Assembly (NCBI RefSeq): GCF_900094595.1
Contig: NZ_FMAD01000003.1
Coordinates: forward strand, 310,001 to 374,000
DNA length: 64,000 nucleotides
Source of the DNA: Cupriavidus alkaliphilus
GTDB lineage: Bacteria > Pseudomonadota > Gammaproteobacteria > Burkholderiales > Burkholderiaceae
Direction of reading: 5' to 3'
Positions 8,353 to 18,133 of the stretch are shown here, one piece after another. A model generated the notes under the pieces. That model was not told the DNA's origin and did not search any database. It worked only from the letters and a program-made list of their open reading frames with translations. Within the stretch, counting starts at the first letter, position 1, and the number at the start of each line of letters is the position of its first letter. The translations under genes and the position numbers were made by a program.

Positions 8353-9039
8353 TCAGTAGTCCGTGCGCTGCACGCCGTCGCCGGTGCCGAGCAGCAGCAC
8401 GTCGGCGCCGCGCAGCGCGAACAGGCCCACCGTGACCACGCCGGGCACCTGGTTGACGGTCTGCTCCAGGCCCCGCGGATCGTCGATCTTCAGGCCGGCC
8501 ACGTCGAGGATCACATTGCCGTTGTCGGTCTTGTAGATGCCGCCTTCCTTGGTCATGCGCAGGCGCGGCTGGCCGCCCAGGGACTGCAGCTTGCGTGCCA
8601 CCGCGGCACGTGCCATCGGCACCACCTCGACCGGCAGCGGGAAGGCGCCCATGGTCTGCACCAGCTTGCTGCCGTCGGCGATGCAGACAAAGCGCCTGGC
8701 CACCGAAGCGACGATCTTCTCGCGCGTCAGCGCCCCGCCGCCGCCCTTGACCATGGCACCGCTGGCATCGATCTCGTCGGCGCCGTCGACATACACCGGG
8801 ATCTCGTCGACCTCGTTCAGGTCCAGCACCTTGAAGCCGTGCTGCTGCAGGCGCCGCGTGGAAGCCTCGGAGCTGGACACCGCACCCGCGAAGCGCTCCT
8901 TGAACGCCGCCACGGCGTCGATGAAGAGGTTGGCGGTAGAGCCGGTGCCCACGCCGAGCACGGCTCCTTCGGGCACTTCCTGCTTCACGTAGTCGGCGGC
9001 GGCTTGCGCGACCAGCGCCTTGAGTTCATCCTGAGTCAT
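8353..9039 (-). CDS. rpiA: Ribose-5-phosphate isomerase A
   Basis: 228 aa, normal RpiA length. It interconverts ribose-5-phosphate and ribulose-5-phosphate in the non-oxidative pentose phosphate pathway. Visible motifs are [11 protein letters not shown] (phosphate loop), DGADEID and [12 protein letters not shown], which carry the catalytic Asp, Glu and Lys of the family. The ATG at 9039 gives the standard start [18 protein letters not shown]; an upstream in-frame extension has no similarity to RpiA. Divergent from tal, which encodes another enzyme of the same pathway. Confidence 0.97.
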   Translation of the reverse strand: MTQDELKALVAQAAADYVKQEVPEGAVLGVGTGSTANLFIDAVAAFKERFAGAVSSSEASTRRLQQHGFKVLDLNEVDEIPVYVDGADEIDASGAMVKGGGGALTREKIVASVARRFVCIADGSKLVQTMGAFPLPVEVVPMARAAVARKLQSLGGQPRLRMTKEGGIYKTDNGNVILDVAGLKIDDPRGLEQTVNQVPGVVTVGLFALRGADVLLLGTGDGVQRTDY

Positions 9040-9071
9040 GACAACAGCCAGATTGCGTTGGGGAAAGGCGT

Positions 9072-9128
9072 AGTGTAGCGGATTGCGGTGGCGCGACGCG
9101 CGAGCGGCGGCGACCGCGCAGGTACAAT
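9072..9128. promoter_or_regulatory. Divergent promoter region rpiA / tal
   Basis: Two -10-like hexamers face away from each other: TACACT on the minus strand (9077-9072) toward rpiA and TACAAT on the plus strand (9123-9128) toward tal. Neither has a clear -35. Confidence 0.4.
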
Positions 9129-9207
9129 GGACCGCACCGGTGCCGCATGCGCCCCTCACAGCCCGCGAACGCTTTTTGCAGACGCTCAAGCAGACGACCT
9201 AGCGACC

Positions 9208-10167
9208 ATGAACCAGCTCGAACAACTCAGGCAGTTCACCACGGTGGTGGCCGATACCGGCGACTTCCAGCTGATGAAGCAGTACACGCCGCAGGACGCG
9301 ACCACCAATCCGTCGCTGATCCTGAAGGCGGTGCAGAAACCCGAATACCGCCACCTGCTGGAGCGCGCGGTGCAGGACCACCACGGCAACGGCGGCGTCG
9401 ACGCGGTGATGGACGAAGTGCTGATCGCCTTCGGCTGCGAGATCCTGGCGATCGTGCCGGGCCGCGTCTCGACCGAGGTCGACGCCCGCCTGTCGTTCGA
9501 CACCACCGCCACGGTGAACAAGGCGCGCCACCTGATCCAGCTGTACGAGCAGCGCGGCATCGCGCGCGAGCGCGTGCTGATCAAGATCGCCTCCACCTGG
9601 GAAGGCATCCGCGCCGCCGAGATCCTGCAGCGCGACGGCATCCGCTGCAACATGACGCTGCTGTTCTCGCTGGTGCAGGCGGTGGCCTGCGCCGAGGCCG
9701 GCGCCCAGCTGATCTCGCCGTTCGTCGGCCGCATCTTCGACTGGTACAAGAAGCAGGCGGGCGAGCAATGGGACGCGGCCGCCAACGGCGGCGACAACGA
9801 TCCGGGCGTGCGCTCGGTGCGCCAGATCTACGACTACTACAAGAAGTTCGGCTATGCCACCGAGGTGATGGGCGCCAGCTTCCGCAGCACCGCGCAGATC
9901 CTGTCGCTGGCCGGATGCGACCTGCTGACCATCAGCCCCGAGCTGCTCGAGCAGCTCGCCGGCGGCGAGGGCGCGGTGGCGCACAAGCTCTCGGTGGACC
10001 AGGCCCAGGCCGCCAACATCGCCCGCATCACCGCCGACGAGCCGTCGTTCCGCTGGCAGCTCAACGAAGATGCGATGGCGACGGAAAAGCTGGCCGAAGG
10101 CATCCGACTGTTTGCCGCGGATGCGGTCAAGCTGGAAAAGCTGATCGCCGGGCTGGCGCAGCAATAA
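9208..10167 (+). CDS. tal: Transaldolase
   Basis: 319 aa, TalB-type class I aldolase fold. It transfers dihydroxyacetone between sedoheptulose-7-phosphate and glyceraldehyde-3-phosphate. Asp16 lies in VVADTGDF, the phosphate and active-site region in DATTNPSL (30-37), and the Schiff-base lysine is K126 in [17 protein letters not shown]. The start [20 protein letters not shown] matches the family; the frame is open further upstream but does not resemble transaldolase there. Convergent with the sirtuin gene 33 bp downstream. Confidence 0.97.
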   Translation: MNQLEQLRQFTTVVADTGDFQLMKQYTPQDATTNPSLILKAVQKPEYRHLLERAVQDHHGNGGVDAVMDEVLIAFGCEILAIVPGRVSTEVDARLSFDTTATVNKARHLIQLYEQRGIARERVLIKIASTWEGIRAAEILQRDGIRCNMTLLFSLVQAVACAEAGAQLISPFVGRIFDWYKKQAGEQWDAAANGGDNDPGVRSVRQIYDYYKKFGYATEVMGASFRSTAQILSLAGCDLLTISPELLEQLAGGEGAVAHKLSVDQAQAANIARITADEPSFRWQLNEDAMATEKLAEGIRLFAADAVKLEKLIAGLAQQ

Positions 10168-10200
10168 GCACTGCGGCGTGCCGGCGCGCTGCCCCTCGCC

Positions 10201-10968
10201 TCAGCCGGCCGATGGCGCCCGCTGCGGCCACAGCCGCGGCAGGCAGGCGCCGGCCGCGGCCGACAGCACGATGTCCGCGGTCTGGTCCAGCGCCGACGGC
10301 TGCGGATTGACCACGATCACCGGTGCGCCATGCTCGCGCGCCACGCCCGGCAGCCCCGCGGCCGGGTACACCAGCCCCGAGGTGCCGACCACCAGGCAGA
10401 GGTCGCAGGTCTGCGCCGCATGCTCGGCGCGGTAGCGCGCCACGCGCGGCAAATCTTCGCCGAACCACACCACGCCCGGCCGCATCAGCGCGCCGCACAG
10501 GTTGCAGTGCGGCGGCATGCCGGGCAGCGCGGTCGCCTCGCTGCAGCGGCCGCAGCCATCGAGCCACTTGTTGGCGAACAGGTTGCCGTGCAACTCGATC
10601 ACGCCGGCGCTGCCGGCACGCTGGTGCAGGCCGTCGACGTTCTGCGTCACCAGCGTGACCGGTTTCTGCGCGGCCAGCGCCACCAGCGCGTGGTGCGCCG
10701 GATTAGGATGTACCGCCGCCACCAGTTCGCGCCGGTGCTGGTACCACTGCCACACCAGCGCCGGCTGGCGGCGGTAGGCGGCCTCGCTGGCCAGCTCTTC
10801 CGGATCGAACTGTTCCCACAGCCCCGTCATGGCGTCGCGGAAGGTCGGCACGCCGGACTCGGCGGAAATACCGGCGCCGGTCAGCACGAAGATATTGCTG
10901 GCGCCGTCGATCAGCCGACGCGCTTCCTCGAGCCCCGGGAGCGCCGGCAGACTGGAATCGCCGGCCAT
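10201..10968 (-). CDS. cobB: NAD-dependent protein deacylase, sirtuin family
   Basis: 255 aa with a complete sirtuin core: GAGISAESGVPTFR (31-44), TQNVDGLH (108-115), catalytic H127 in ELHGNLF, and a zinc site formed by C139, C142, C155 and C158. The helix after the cofactor loop reads VWQWYQHRRE, with Y76 and R79 spaced as in SIRT5 and E. coli CobB (Y-x-x-R). That pair binds the carboxylate of succinyl- or malonyl-lysine, so desuccinylase activity in addition to deacetylation is likely. It lies four bases after rlmB and is probably co-transcribed with rnr and rlmB. Confidence 0.9.
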   Translation of the reverse strand: MAGDSSLPALPGLEEARRLIDGASNIFVLTGAGISAESGVPTFRDAMTGLWEQFDPEELASEAAYRRQPALVWQWYQHRRELVAAVHPNPAHHALVALAAQKPVTLVTQNVDGLHQRAGSAGVIELHGNLFANKWLDGCGRCSEATALPGMPPHCNLCGALMRPGVVWFGEDLPRVARYRAEHAAQTCDLCLVVGTSGLVYPAAGLPGVAREHGAPVIVVNPQPSALDQTADIVLSAAAGACLPRLWPQRAPSAG

Positions 10969-10972
10969 GGCC

Positions 10973-11716
10973 TCAGCGCGGCAGGCGCCGCTGGCGCACA
11001 GCCTCGTACAGGCACACGCCGCTGGCCACCGACACGTTCAGGCTTTCCACGCCCCCCGCCATCGGGATGCCGACCAGCTCGTCGCAGGTCTCGCGCGTCA
11101 GGCGGCGCATGCCCTCGCCTTCGGCGCCCATCACGATCGCGGTGGGTCCCTTGAAATCGATGTCGTACAGCGATTTCTCGGTGCCGTCGGCGGTGCCGAT
11201 CACCCAGATGCCGCGCTCCTGCAGCTCGCGCAGGGTGCGGGCCAGGTTGGTCACGGTGATATAGGGCACGGTCTCGGCTGCGCCGCTGGCGACCTTTGCC
11301 ACGGTGGCGTTCAGGCCCACGCTGCGGTCCTTCGGCGCGATCACGGCGTGGGCGCCGGCACCGTCGGCCACGCGCAGGCAGGCGCCCAGGTTGTGGGGAT
11401 CGGTGACGCCGTCCAGCACCAGCAGCAGCGGCGTGCCTTCGATGCCGTCGAGCAGCTCGTCCAGGTTCAGCGCCAGCGCCACGTCTTCGGCACGCGCCAC
11501 CACGCCCTGGTGGCGGTCGGTGCCGGCCATGCCGCGCAGGCGCTCGGCATCGACCGGGTGCAGGCGCACGCCCAGGCTTTCGGCCAGGCGCACGAAGTCC
11601 TGCATGCGCCGGTCGCGGCGGGCGGATTCGATGTAGATGTCGGACACGCCCTTGGGATCTTGCCGCAGGCGCGCAGTCACGGCGTGAAAGCCGATCAGGA
11701 GTTTTTGTTTAGCCAT
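10973..11716 (-). CDS. rlmB: 23S rRNA (guanosine-2'-O-)-methyltransferase RlmB
   Basis: 247 aa, SpoU/TrmH family. It methylates the ribose of G2251 in the 23S rRNA P-loop. The N-terminal substrate-binding domain ([19 protein letters not shown]) is followed by the SPOUT knot motifs [35 protein letters not shown] and [22 protein letters not shown]. It lies 79 bp after rnr; the rnr-rlmB pair is conserved in many proteobacteria. Confidence 0.96.
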   Translation of the reverse strand: MAKQKLLIGFHAVTARLRQDPKGVSDIYIESARRDRRMQDFVRLAESLGVRLHPVDAERLRGMAGTDRHQGVVARAEDVALALNLDELLDGIEGTPLLLVLDGVTDPHNLGACLRVADGAGAHAVIAPKDRSVGLNATVAKVASGAAETVPYITVTNLARTLRELQERGIWVIGTADGTEKSLYDIDFKGPTAIVMGAEGEGMRRLTRETCDELVGIPMAGGVESLNVSVASGVCLYEAVRQRRLPR

Positions 11717-11795
11717 GGGCGCGATTGTACCCGCCCGGGCGCCGTCCCCGCGTGGGGCGGGGACGGCAACCCGACGGCAATCCGACGCCGGTCCG

Positions 11796-14390
11796 CTAGC
11801 GCTTGCGCGGCGTGCGCTTGGCGGCGGTCTTGCCCGCCGGCTTGGCGGGGCGGGCCTTGGAGGCCGGCTTGCGCGGCTTTTCCAGGTGCGCGGGCTTGGG
11901 CTTGGCGGCGCGCTTGCCCGGCTTGCCGGTCTTCAGATGCGGCTTGAGCGGCGTGATCACCGCCTCGAACACCGGTTGCTCTTCGATCACCCGGTCCAGG
12001 GTCTCGTCGAACGACTCTTCCGGCTTGGACGAGCCGCCCAGCAGCGCCGCCAGCTGGCGTCCCTTCTTGCGTGCCGGCACCGCATGCGCGGCCGGCACGC
12101 GCGGCTGGGTCTCGACGCCCGTAACACGCGCGCGCAGCGTTTTCGCCGACGGCTCCTGCACCAGGCGGAAATCGATCTTGCGCGCATCCAGGTCGACGCG
12201 CGACACCTGCACGCGCACGCGGTCGGTGAGCCGGTAGCGGATGCCGGTGCGCTCGCCGCGCAGCTCGTTGCGGGCCTCGTCGAACTGGAAGTAATCGCTG
12301 CCCAGCTCAGTCACGTGGACCAGGCCTTCCACGTACAGCTCGTCGAGCTGCACGAAGATGCCGAACGAAGTCACGGCGCTGACCGTGCCGGCATAGTCGC
12401 TGCCCAGCTTGTCGCGCATGAAGTAGCACTTGAGCCAGGCCTCGACATCGCGCGAGGCCTCGTCGGCGCGCCGTTCGTTGGCCGAGCAGTGCAGCCCCAG
12501 CTCGTCCCAGATGGCCTCGTTGCGGCGCGCGCGCGCCGCGGCCAGCTCGGCCTTCTGCTCGGCGTCCTTGGCCTGCAGCCTGCGCGCCTTCGGCGAGATC
12601 GCCGTATTCAGCTCGGTGCCGTGGGCAAAGGCCGGCTGGTACTTGGTGTGCGCCAGCACCGCCTTGATGGCGCGGTGCACCAGCAGGTCGGGATAGCGGC
12701 GGATCGGGCTTGTGAAGTGCGCGTAGGCCTCGTACGCCAGGCCGAAGTGGCCGATATTGTCGGGGCTGTACACCGCCTGCTGCATCGAGCGCAGCAGCAT
12801 GGTCTGCAGCATCGGCGCGTCGGGGCGGGACTTGATCTTGTCCATCACCTCGGCGTAGTCCGACGCCTGCGGCTTGTCGCCCCCGCCCAGCGACAGGCCG
12901 GCGGTGCGCAGGAAGTCGCGCAGGTTCTTCAGCTTCTCGTCGCTGGGGCCCGCGTGGATGCGGTACAGCGCCGGGTGCTTGAAGCGCTCGAGGAAGTCGG
13001 CCGCGCACACGTTGGCGGTCAGCATGCATTCCTCGATCAGCCGGTGCGCATCGTTGCGCGTGCGCGGCAGGATCTGCTCGATCTTGCCCTGGGCATTGCA
13101 GACGATGTAGGTCTCGGTGGTGTCGAAGTCGATCGCGCCGCGCGCGCGCCGCGCCTTGAGCAGGACCTGGAACAGTTCATACAGGTTCTGCAGGTGCGGC
13201 ACCAGCTCGCTGCGCTTGTGCGCCTCGGGGCCCTTGGTGTTGGACAGCACCGCCCAGACCTCGTTGTAGGTCAGCCGCGCGGTCGAATGCATCACAGCCG
13301 GGTAGAACTGGTAGCCCTTGAGTTCGCCCTTGGCGGTGATCACGGCATCGCACACCATGCACAGCCGGTCCACCTGCGGATTGAGCGAGCACAGCCCGTT
13401 GGACAGCTTCTCCGGCAGCATCGGGATCACGCGCCGCGGAAAATACACCGAGGTGGCGCGGTCGAGCGCGTCGGCATCAAGCGGCGTGCCCGGACGCACG
13501 TAGTGCGACACGTCGGCGATCGCCACGATCAGGCGCCAGCCCTTGGCGCGGCCGATCTTGACCGGCTCGCAATAGACCGCGTCGTCGAAGTCGCGCGCGT
13601 CTTCGCCGTCGATGGTGACCAGCGGGATGTCGCGCAGGTCGATGCGGTGGTCCAGGTCGGCCTGGCGCACCTCATCGGGCAGCCCGGCGGCTTCCTGGGC
13701 GGCCGCCGGCGAGAACTGGTGCGGCACGCCGTACTTGCGCACCGCGATCTCGATCTCCATGCCGGGATCGTCGATGTCGCCGAGCACTTCCACCACGCGG
13801 CCCACCGGCTGCACATAGCGGTCGGGGAATTCGGTCAGCTCGACGCTGACCACCTGCCCCACCCGGGCCTTGCCCTGTGCCTTGGGCGGGATCAGGATGT
13901 CCTGGCTGATGCGCTTGTCTTCGGGCGCCACCACCAGCACGCCGCCCTCGCTGAGCAGCCGGCCAATGACATAGCGGTTGGCGCGCTCGATGATCTCGAC
14001 GATCTGGCCCTCGGGGCGCCCGCGCCGGTCGTAGCCCACCACGCGCACCTGCGCGCGGTCGTTGTGCATGGCCTTCTGCAGCTCGCGCTCGGGCAGGAAG
14101 ATGTCGTCCTCGCCGTCGTCGCGGATCAGGAAGCCGAAGCCGTCGCGGTGGCCCTGCACCCGGCCGGTGACGAAGTTGGGCTGGTGCGCCAGCTCATAGC
14201 GGCCCTTGCGGTTGAGCTCGATCTGGCCGTCGCGCTCCATCGCGGCCAGGCGCTTCTGGAAGCCGTCATGCTCCTTGCGCGTGACCGCCAGCGCCTTGGC
14301 GATATCGCCTGCCGACTGGGGGGATCCCGACGTTCTCAGCACGCCCAGGATTTCTTCCCGGCTGGGGATCGGATAGTTATTCTGATTCAA
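11796..14390 (-). CDS. rnr: Ribonuclease R
   Basis: About 864 aa. This 3'-5' exoribonuclease degrades structured RNA and matures tmRNA and rRNA. An N-terminal winged helix ([25 protein letters not shown] is split around residues 10-34) is followed by cold-shock domains (GFGFLIRDD near 84), the RNB catalytic domain with DARDFDDAV (264-272), an S1 domain ([17 protein letters not shown]) and a Lys/Arg/Pro-rich basic tail. The start is uncertain: no ATG precedes residue 51 within the homologous region, and TTG at 14390 gives the expected [12 protein letters not shown]. The longer ATG-started frame would run antisense through the tRNA-Leu gene and was rejected. Confidence 0.92.
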   Translation of the reverse strand: MNQNNYPIPSREEILGVLRTSGSPQSAGDIAKALAVTRKEHDGFQKRLAAMERDGQIELNRKGRYELAHQPNFVTGRVQGHRDGFGFLIRDDGEDDIFLPERELQKAMHNDRAQVRVVGYDRRGRPEGQIVEIIERANRYVIGRLLSEGGVLVVAPEDKRISQDILIPPKAQGKARVGQVVSVELTEFPDRYVQPVGRVVEVLGDIDDPGMEIEIAVRKYGVPHQFSPAAAQEAAGLPDEVRQADLDHRIDLRDIPLVTIDGEDARDFDDAVYCEPVKIGRAKGWRLIVAIADVSHYVRPGTPLDADALDRATSVYFPRRVIPMLPEKLSNGLCSLNPQVDRLCMVCDAVITAKGELKGYQFYPAVMHSTARLTYNEVWAVLSNTKGPEAHKRSELVPHLQNLYELFQVLLKARRARGAIDFDTTETYIVCNAQGKIEQILPRTRNDAHRLIEECMLTANVCAADFLERFKHPALYRIHAGPSDEKLKNLRDFLRTAGLSLGGGDKPQASDYAEVMDKIKSRPDAPMLQTMLLRSMQQAVYSPDNIGHFGLAYEAYAHFTSPIRRYPDLLVHRAIKAVLAHTKYQPAFAHGTELNTAISPKARRLQAKDAEQKAELAAARARRNEAIWDELGLHCSANERRADEASRDVEAWLKCYFMRDKLGSDYAGTVSAVTSFGIFVQLDELYVEGLVHVTELGSDYFQFDEARNELRGERTGIRYRLTDRVRVQVSRVDLDARKIDFRLVQEPSAKTLRARVTGVETQPRVPAAHAVPARKKGRQLAALLGGSSKPEESFDETLDRVIEEQPVFEAVITPLKPHLKTGKPGKRAAKPKPAHLEKPRKPASKARPAKPAGKTAAKRTPRKR

Positions 14391-14407
14391 TTTTTTCTGG
14401 AAACTAT

Positions 14408-14435
14408 TTGACAAAATTCTCGCGCTCTCTATAAT
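14408..14435 (+). promoter_or_regulatory. Near-consensus sigma-70 promoter of tRNA-Leu
   Basis: TTGACA (14408-14413), 16-bp spacer, TATAAT (14430-14435): both hexamers are perfect. The tRNA begins 25 bases after the -10. The element lies immediately upstream of the rnr start on the other strand, so any rnr promoter must overlap it or the tRNA. Confidence 0.92.
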
Positions 14436-14460
14436 GAGCGCTTCGGTTGTTTCGACACCT

Positions 14461-14547
14461 GCCCAGGTGGCGGAATTGGTAGACGCACTAGGTTCAGGTC
14501 CTAGCGGTGGCAACACTGTGGAGGTTCGAGTCCTCTCCTGGGCACCA
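14461..14547 (+). tRNA. tRNA-Leu (anticodon CAG)
   Basis: 87 nt including an encoded CCA end. The acceptor stem pairs GCCCAGG (14461-14467) with CCTGGGC (14537-14543), followed by A and CCA. The anticodon stem CTAGG/CCTAG encloses the loop TTCAGGT, so the anticodon is CAG and reads CUG, the dominant Leu codon in this G+C-rich genome. A long variable arm typical of tRNA-Leu and the T-arm GAGG-TTCGAGT-CCTC are present. Confidence 0.97.
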
Positions 14548-14556
14548 GATCACCGG

Positions 14557-14590
14557 AAAACCCGCAGCGCTTTCGAGCCCTGCGGGTTTT
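14557..14590 (+). terminator. Rho-independent terminator after tRNA-Leu
   Basis: The stem AAAACCCGCA (14557-14566) pairs with TGCGGGTTTT (14581-14590), with a small inner GCT-TTCG-AGC hairpin. The T tract continues into TTGTTTTTG. Confidence 0.9.
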
Positions 14591-14837
14591 TTGTTTTTGA
14601 CGCCTGTTTCGCGCATCAGATCCGGCAACTTGCACTCCTTGCTTGGCGGCACTGCCGCGATGTCATTACCTGCGAGCGTACGGGTTTTTTCCCGTCCGTG
14701 AAACCGCGCACCGTACCCTGCGCGGCAGCCGCACCACAAGGTTACGGCAATGTCGGGGAGTGTAACAGCTTCAGTGGCGATTCCGGCATTCTGCGGCCAG
14801 TGCAAACCATTTCGCCGCCACCGCTTCACGCCGACGC
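14591..14837. other. Gene-free spacer between the tRNA-Leu terminator and the Rrf2 promoter
   Basis: Reading frames here have no recognisable protein features and overlap the tRNA or its terminator. The only structure seen is a short ACGGG-TTTTTT-CCCGT hairpin at 14680-14695. No promoter or RNA gene was recognised. Confidence 0.6.
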
Positions 14838-14876
14838 TTGACCGCACCTCAATGTGTAACTATCATGGTTTCACAT
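14838..14876 (+). promoter_or_regulatory. Promoter with embedded operator upstream of the Rrf2-family gene
   Basis: TTGACC (14838-14843), 17-bp spacer, TATCAT (14861-14866) forms a good sigma-70 promoter. Superimposed is a 25-bp dyad, ATGTGTAAC (14852-14860), seven bases, GTTTCACAT (14868-14876), whose centre coincides with the -10 element. Binding there would block RNA polymerase, which suggests autorepression. A near-identical site precedes the next gene. Confidence 0.75.
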
Positions 14877-14889
14877 CGTACCCGACATC

Positions 14890-15324
14890 ATGAGCACAAG
14901 CAGCCGGTTTGCCGTAGCCGTCCATATCCTCACCCTGCTGGCCAGTTCCGCCGAGCCGTTGCCGTCGTCGCTGATCGCCGGCAGCGTCGGCACCAATCCG
15001 GCGCTGATCCGGCGCCTGGTCGGCCAGCTGGCTGAAGCGGGCCTGGTGGCCACCACCATGGGCAGCACCGGCGGCGCCACGCTGGCGCGTCCGGCCGCGT
15101 CGATCACGCTGCTGGAGGTATTCCGCGTGGTCGAAACCACCGCGCTGATCACGCTGCACCAGAGTGCGCCCAATCCGGCCTGCCTGGTCGGGCGCGAGAT
15201 CACCGGTGCGCTGCGCAAGGTCGCCGACCGCGCGCAGGCGGCCATGGACGAGACCCTGGCCGGCACCACCATCGCCAGCATGCTTGCCGATGTCGAGCGC
15301 GGCAGCCAGCGCCGCAAGCGCTGA
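14890..15324 (+). CDS. Rrf2 family transcriptional regulator
   Basis: 144 aa with an N-terminal winged helix: FAVAVHILTLLA, then recognition region TNPALIRRLVGQLAEAGLV and the wing STGGATLARPAASITLLEVFRVVE. This is the Rrf2 family pattern. It has a single cysteine, C98 (NPACLVG), and lacks the three Cys that hold the Fe-S cluster of IscR or NsrR, so it resembles the cluster-free YwnA-like branch. The paired operators and the reductase gene 64 bp downstream suggest that it represses itself and that reductase. The inducer is unknown; redox or electrophile sensing through C98 is a hypothesis. Confidence 0.85.
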   Translation: MSTSSRFAVAVHILTLLASSAEPLPSSLIAGSVGTNPALIRRLVGQLAEAGLVATTMGSTGGATLARPAASITLLEVFRVVETTALITLHQSAPNPACLVGREITGALRKVADRAQAAMDETLAGTTIASMLADVERGSQRRKR

Positions 15325-15338
15325 ATTTTTTTACCTCG

Positions 15339-15363
15339 ATGTGTAACCACATCAGTTTCATAT
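15339..15363 (+). promoter_or_regulatory. Second copy of the Rrf2-type operator
   Basis: ATGTGTAAC (15339-15347), seven bases, GTTTCATAT (15355-15363). It matches the site at 14852-14876 in 17 of 18 arm positions and lies 25 bp upstream of the reductase ATG. No clear sigma-70 hexamers overlap it. Confidence 0.7.
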
Positions 15364-15388
15364 CCACTGACTGAACCAAGGAGTGACC

Positions 15389-16000
15389 ATGAAGATCGCC
15401 ATCATTGGAGCCACCGGCCGCGTTGGCACGCGCCTGACCGACGAAGCCGTGCGCCGCGGCCACCAGGTGACCGCCATCGCGCGCCAGGCCAGCCGTTTGC
15501 CGGCGCGCGCAGGCGTGACCGGCAAGGATGTGGATGCGACCGACAGCGCAGCACTGAGCGCCGCCCTCGCCGGCCATGATGCCGTCATCAGCACCGCGCG
15601 CTTCGCGCAGCTGAACGCACAGCAGGTGACCACGGCGGTGCGCCAGGCTGGCGTGCCGCGACTGCTGGTGGTGGGCGGTGCCGGCAGCCTCCATGTCGGG
15701 CCGGGCGTGCAACTGGTCGACACCCCGGACTTTCCCGACGCCTACAGGGCCGAGGCGCTGGCGGGGCGCGACTTCCTGAACGCGCTGCGTAGCGAGCAGC
15801 AGATCGACTGGACCTTCCTGTCGCCGTCCGCGCTGTTCGAGCCCGGCGCGCGCACCGGCCATTTCCGCGTGGGCCAGGAAGACCTGCTGAGCGACGCAGC
15901 AGGCAAGAGCTGGATCTCGATGGAAGACTATGCCATCGCGATGCTCGATGAAATCGAGCAGCCGGCGCATTCGCGCCAGCGCTTCACGGTAGGCTACTGA
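15389..16000 (+). CDS. NAD(P)-binding oxidoreductase, NmrA / YwnB-like
   Basis: 203 aa. A Rossmann nucleotide-binding motif opens the protein (MKIAIIGATGRVGTRL, with GxxGxxG), followed by TAIARQASRLP, a VVGGAGSL strand and the C-terminal substrate region. The size and the motif fit the atypical short-chain reductases of the NAD(P)H-binding YwnB/NmrA type; the substrate is unknown. The ATG at 15389 is preceded by AAGGAG. Its pairing with an Rrf2 regulator recalls ywnA-ywnB of Bacillus. Convergent with the phosphoribosyltransferase gene, 11 bp away. Confidence 0.85.
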   Translation: MKIAIIGATGRVGTRLTDEAVRRGHQVTAIARQASRLPARAGVTGKDVDATDSAALSAALAGHDAVISTARFAQLNAQQVTTAVRQAGVPRLLVVGGAGSLHVGPGVQLVDTPDFPDAYRAEALAGRDFLNALRSEQQIDWTFLSPSALFEPGARTGHFRVGQEDLLSDAAGKSWISMEDYAIAMLDEIEQPAHSRQRFTVGY

Positions 16001-16011
16001 GCCGGGCGCGC

Positions 16012-16581
16012 TCAGTCGCGAGCGCCGTCGTCCAGCAGGCTGGCGCGCTTGCCGCGCTTGAGCCACGCGGCGAGGTTGTGCGGGCGCAGCGTGTCGTACT
16101 CTTCGAACGGCTGGTGGATCCAGGGGTTCGACTCCAGGAAGGTGACGTGGTAGTCCGGCTCCACCTTGGAGCAGGCCTTGTACCACAGCACCGCCGAGCG
16201 CACTTCGGTCACCGCCGGGTAGCGTTCCTTGAGGTGGCGGCCCACGCGCTCGAGCGTGATGCCCGAGTCCACCAGGTCGTCGACCAGCAGGATCTTGCCG
16301 CTCAGCTCGCCCCGGGTCATGGTGATGTACTGCGCGATGTCGAGGTCGCCCTGCTGCGTGCCGGCGGCCTCGCGGTAGCTGCTGGTCGCCAGGATGGCCA
16401 GCGGCACGTCGAAGATGCGCGACATCTGGTCGCCGACGCGCAGCCCGCCGCGCGCGAGGCACAGGATCTTGTCGAACTTCCAGCCCGACTCATGCACGTT
16501 CAGCGACAGGCGTGCGATCAGGCGATGGTATTCGTCCCAGGAGACCCACAGGTTCTCGTCATCGTTGGTAGGCAGGTTCAT
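16012..16581 (-). CDS. Phosphoribosyltransferase (purine-type, type I PRTase)
   Basis: 189 aa. The PRPP-binding motif is ILLVDDLVDSGITLE (around residues 96-110), preceded by ILCLARGGLRVGDQMS (PPi loop). The C-terminal part (SNPWIHQPFEEYD) resembles Gpt-like and archaeal-type hypoxanthine/xanthine phosphoribosyltransferases. A role in purine salvage is likely and fits its place directly downstream of purA. The exact base used cannot be read from the sequence. Confidence 0.88.
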   Translation of the reverse strand: MNLPTNDDENLWVSWDEYHRLIARLSLNVHESGWKFDKILCLARGGLRVGDQMSRIFDVPLAILATSSYREAAGTQQGDLDIAQYITMTRGELSGKILLVDDLVDSGITLERVGRHLKERYPAVTEVRSAVLWYKACSKVEPDYHVTFLESNPWIHQPFEEYDTLRPHNLAAWLKRGKRASLLDDGARD

Positions 16582-16624
16582 CGTTTTACTCGTGATATCG
16601 TGCGGTCGCTTGACCGTATATGGC

Positions 16625-16646
16625 TCGGCCCGCTTGCGCGGGCCGA
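16625..16646. terminator. Strong hairpin between purA and the phosphoribosyltransferase gene
   Basis: TCGGCCCGC (16625-16633), loop TTGC, GCGGGCCGA (16638-16646). In the direction of the flanking genes (minus strand) no T run follows the stem, so it is more likely a processing or attenuating hairpin than a full terminator. On the plus strand TTTATTTC follows. Confidence 0.5.
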
Positions 16647-16707
16647 TTTATTTCTGGCAGGCCGCGGCGCTCGTGGCGCGGCGGCCCTGCGGGTAGTGCG
16701 CAGGCGC

Positions 16708-18066
<1,359 letters not shown>

Positions 18067-18133
18067 TTAAAAACGTATTCTACTCTTGTTGCCGGGCGAT
18101 TCCGGGTTTTTGGGCCGCCGCGGCGTCGATGCG

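Noticed and set aside
11715..14411. Plus-strand open frame of about 900 codons opposite rnr
   Set aside because: Antisense shadow of rnr: no domain, and rnr motifs on the other strand are complete.
14391..14516. Upstream extension of rnr to an ATG at 14516
   Set aside because: It would read antisense through tRNA-Leu and its promoter, and the extra residues resemble nothing in RNase R.
14434..14847. Small open frames over and after the tRNA-Leu gene on both strands
   Set aside because: They overlap the tRNA, its promoter or terminator and have no protein-like features.
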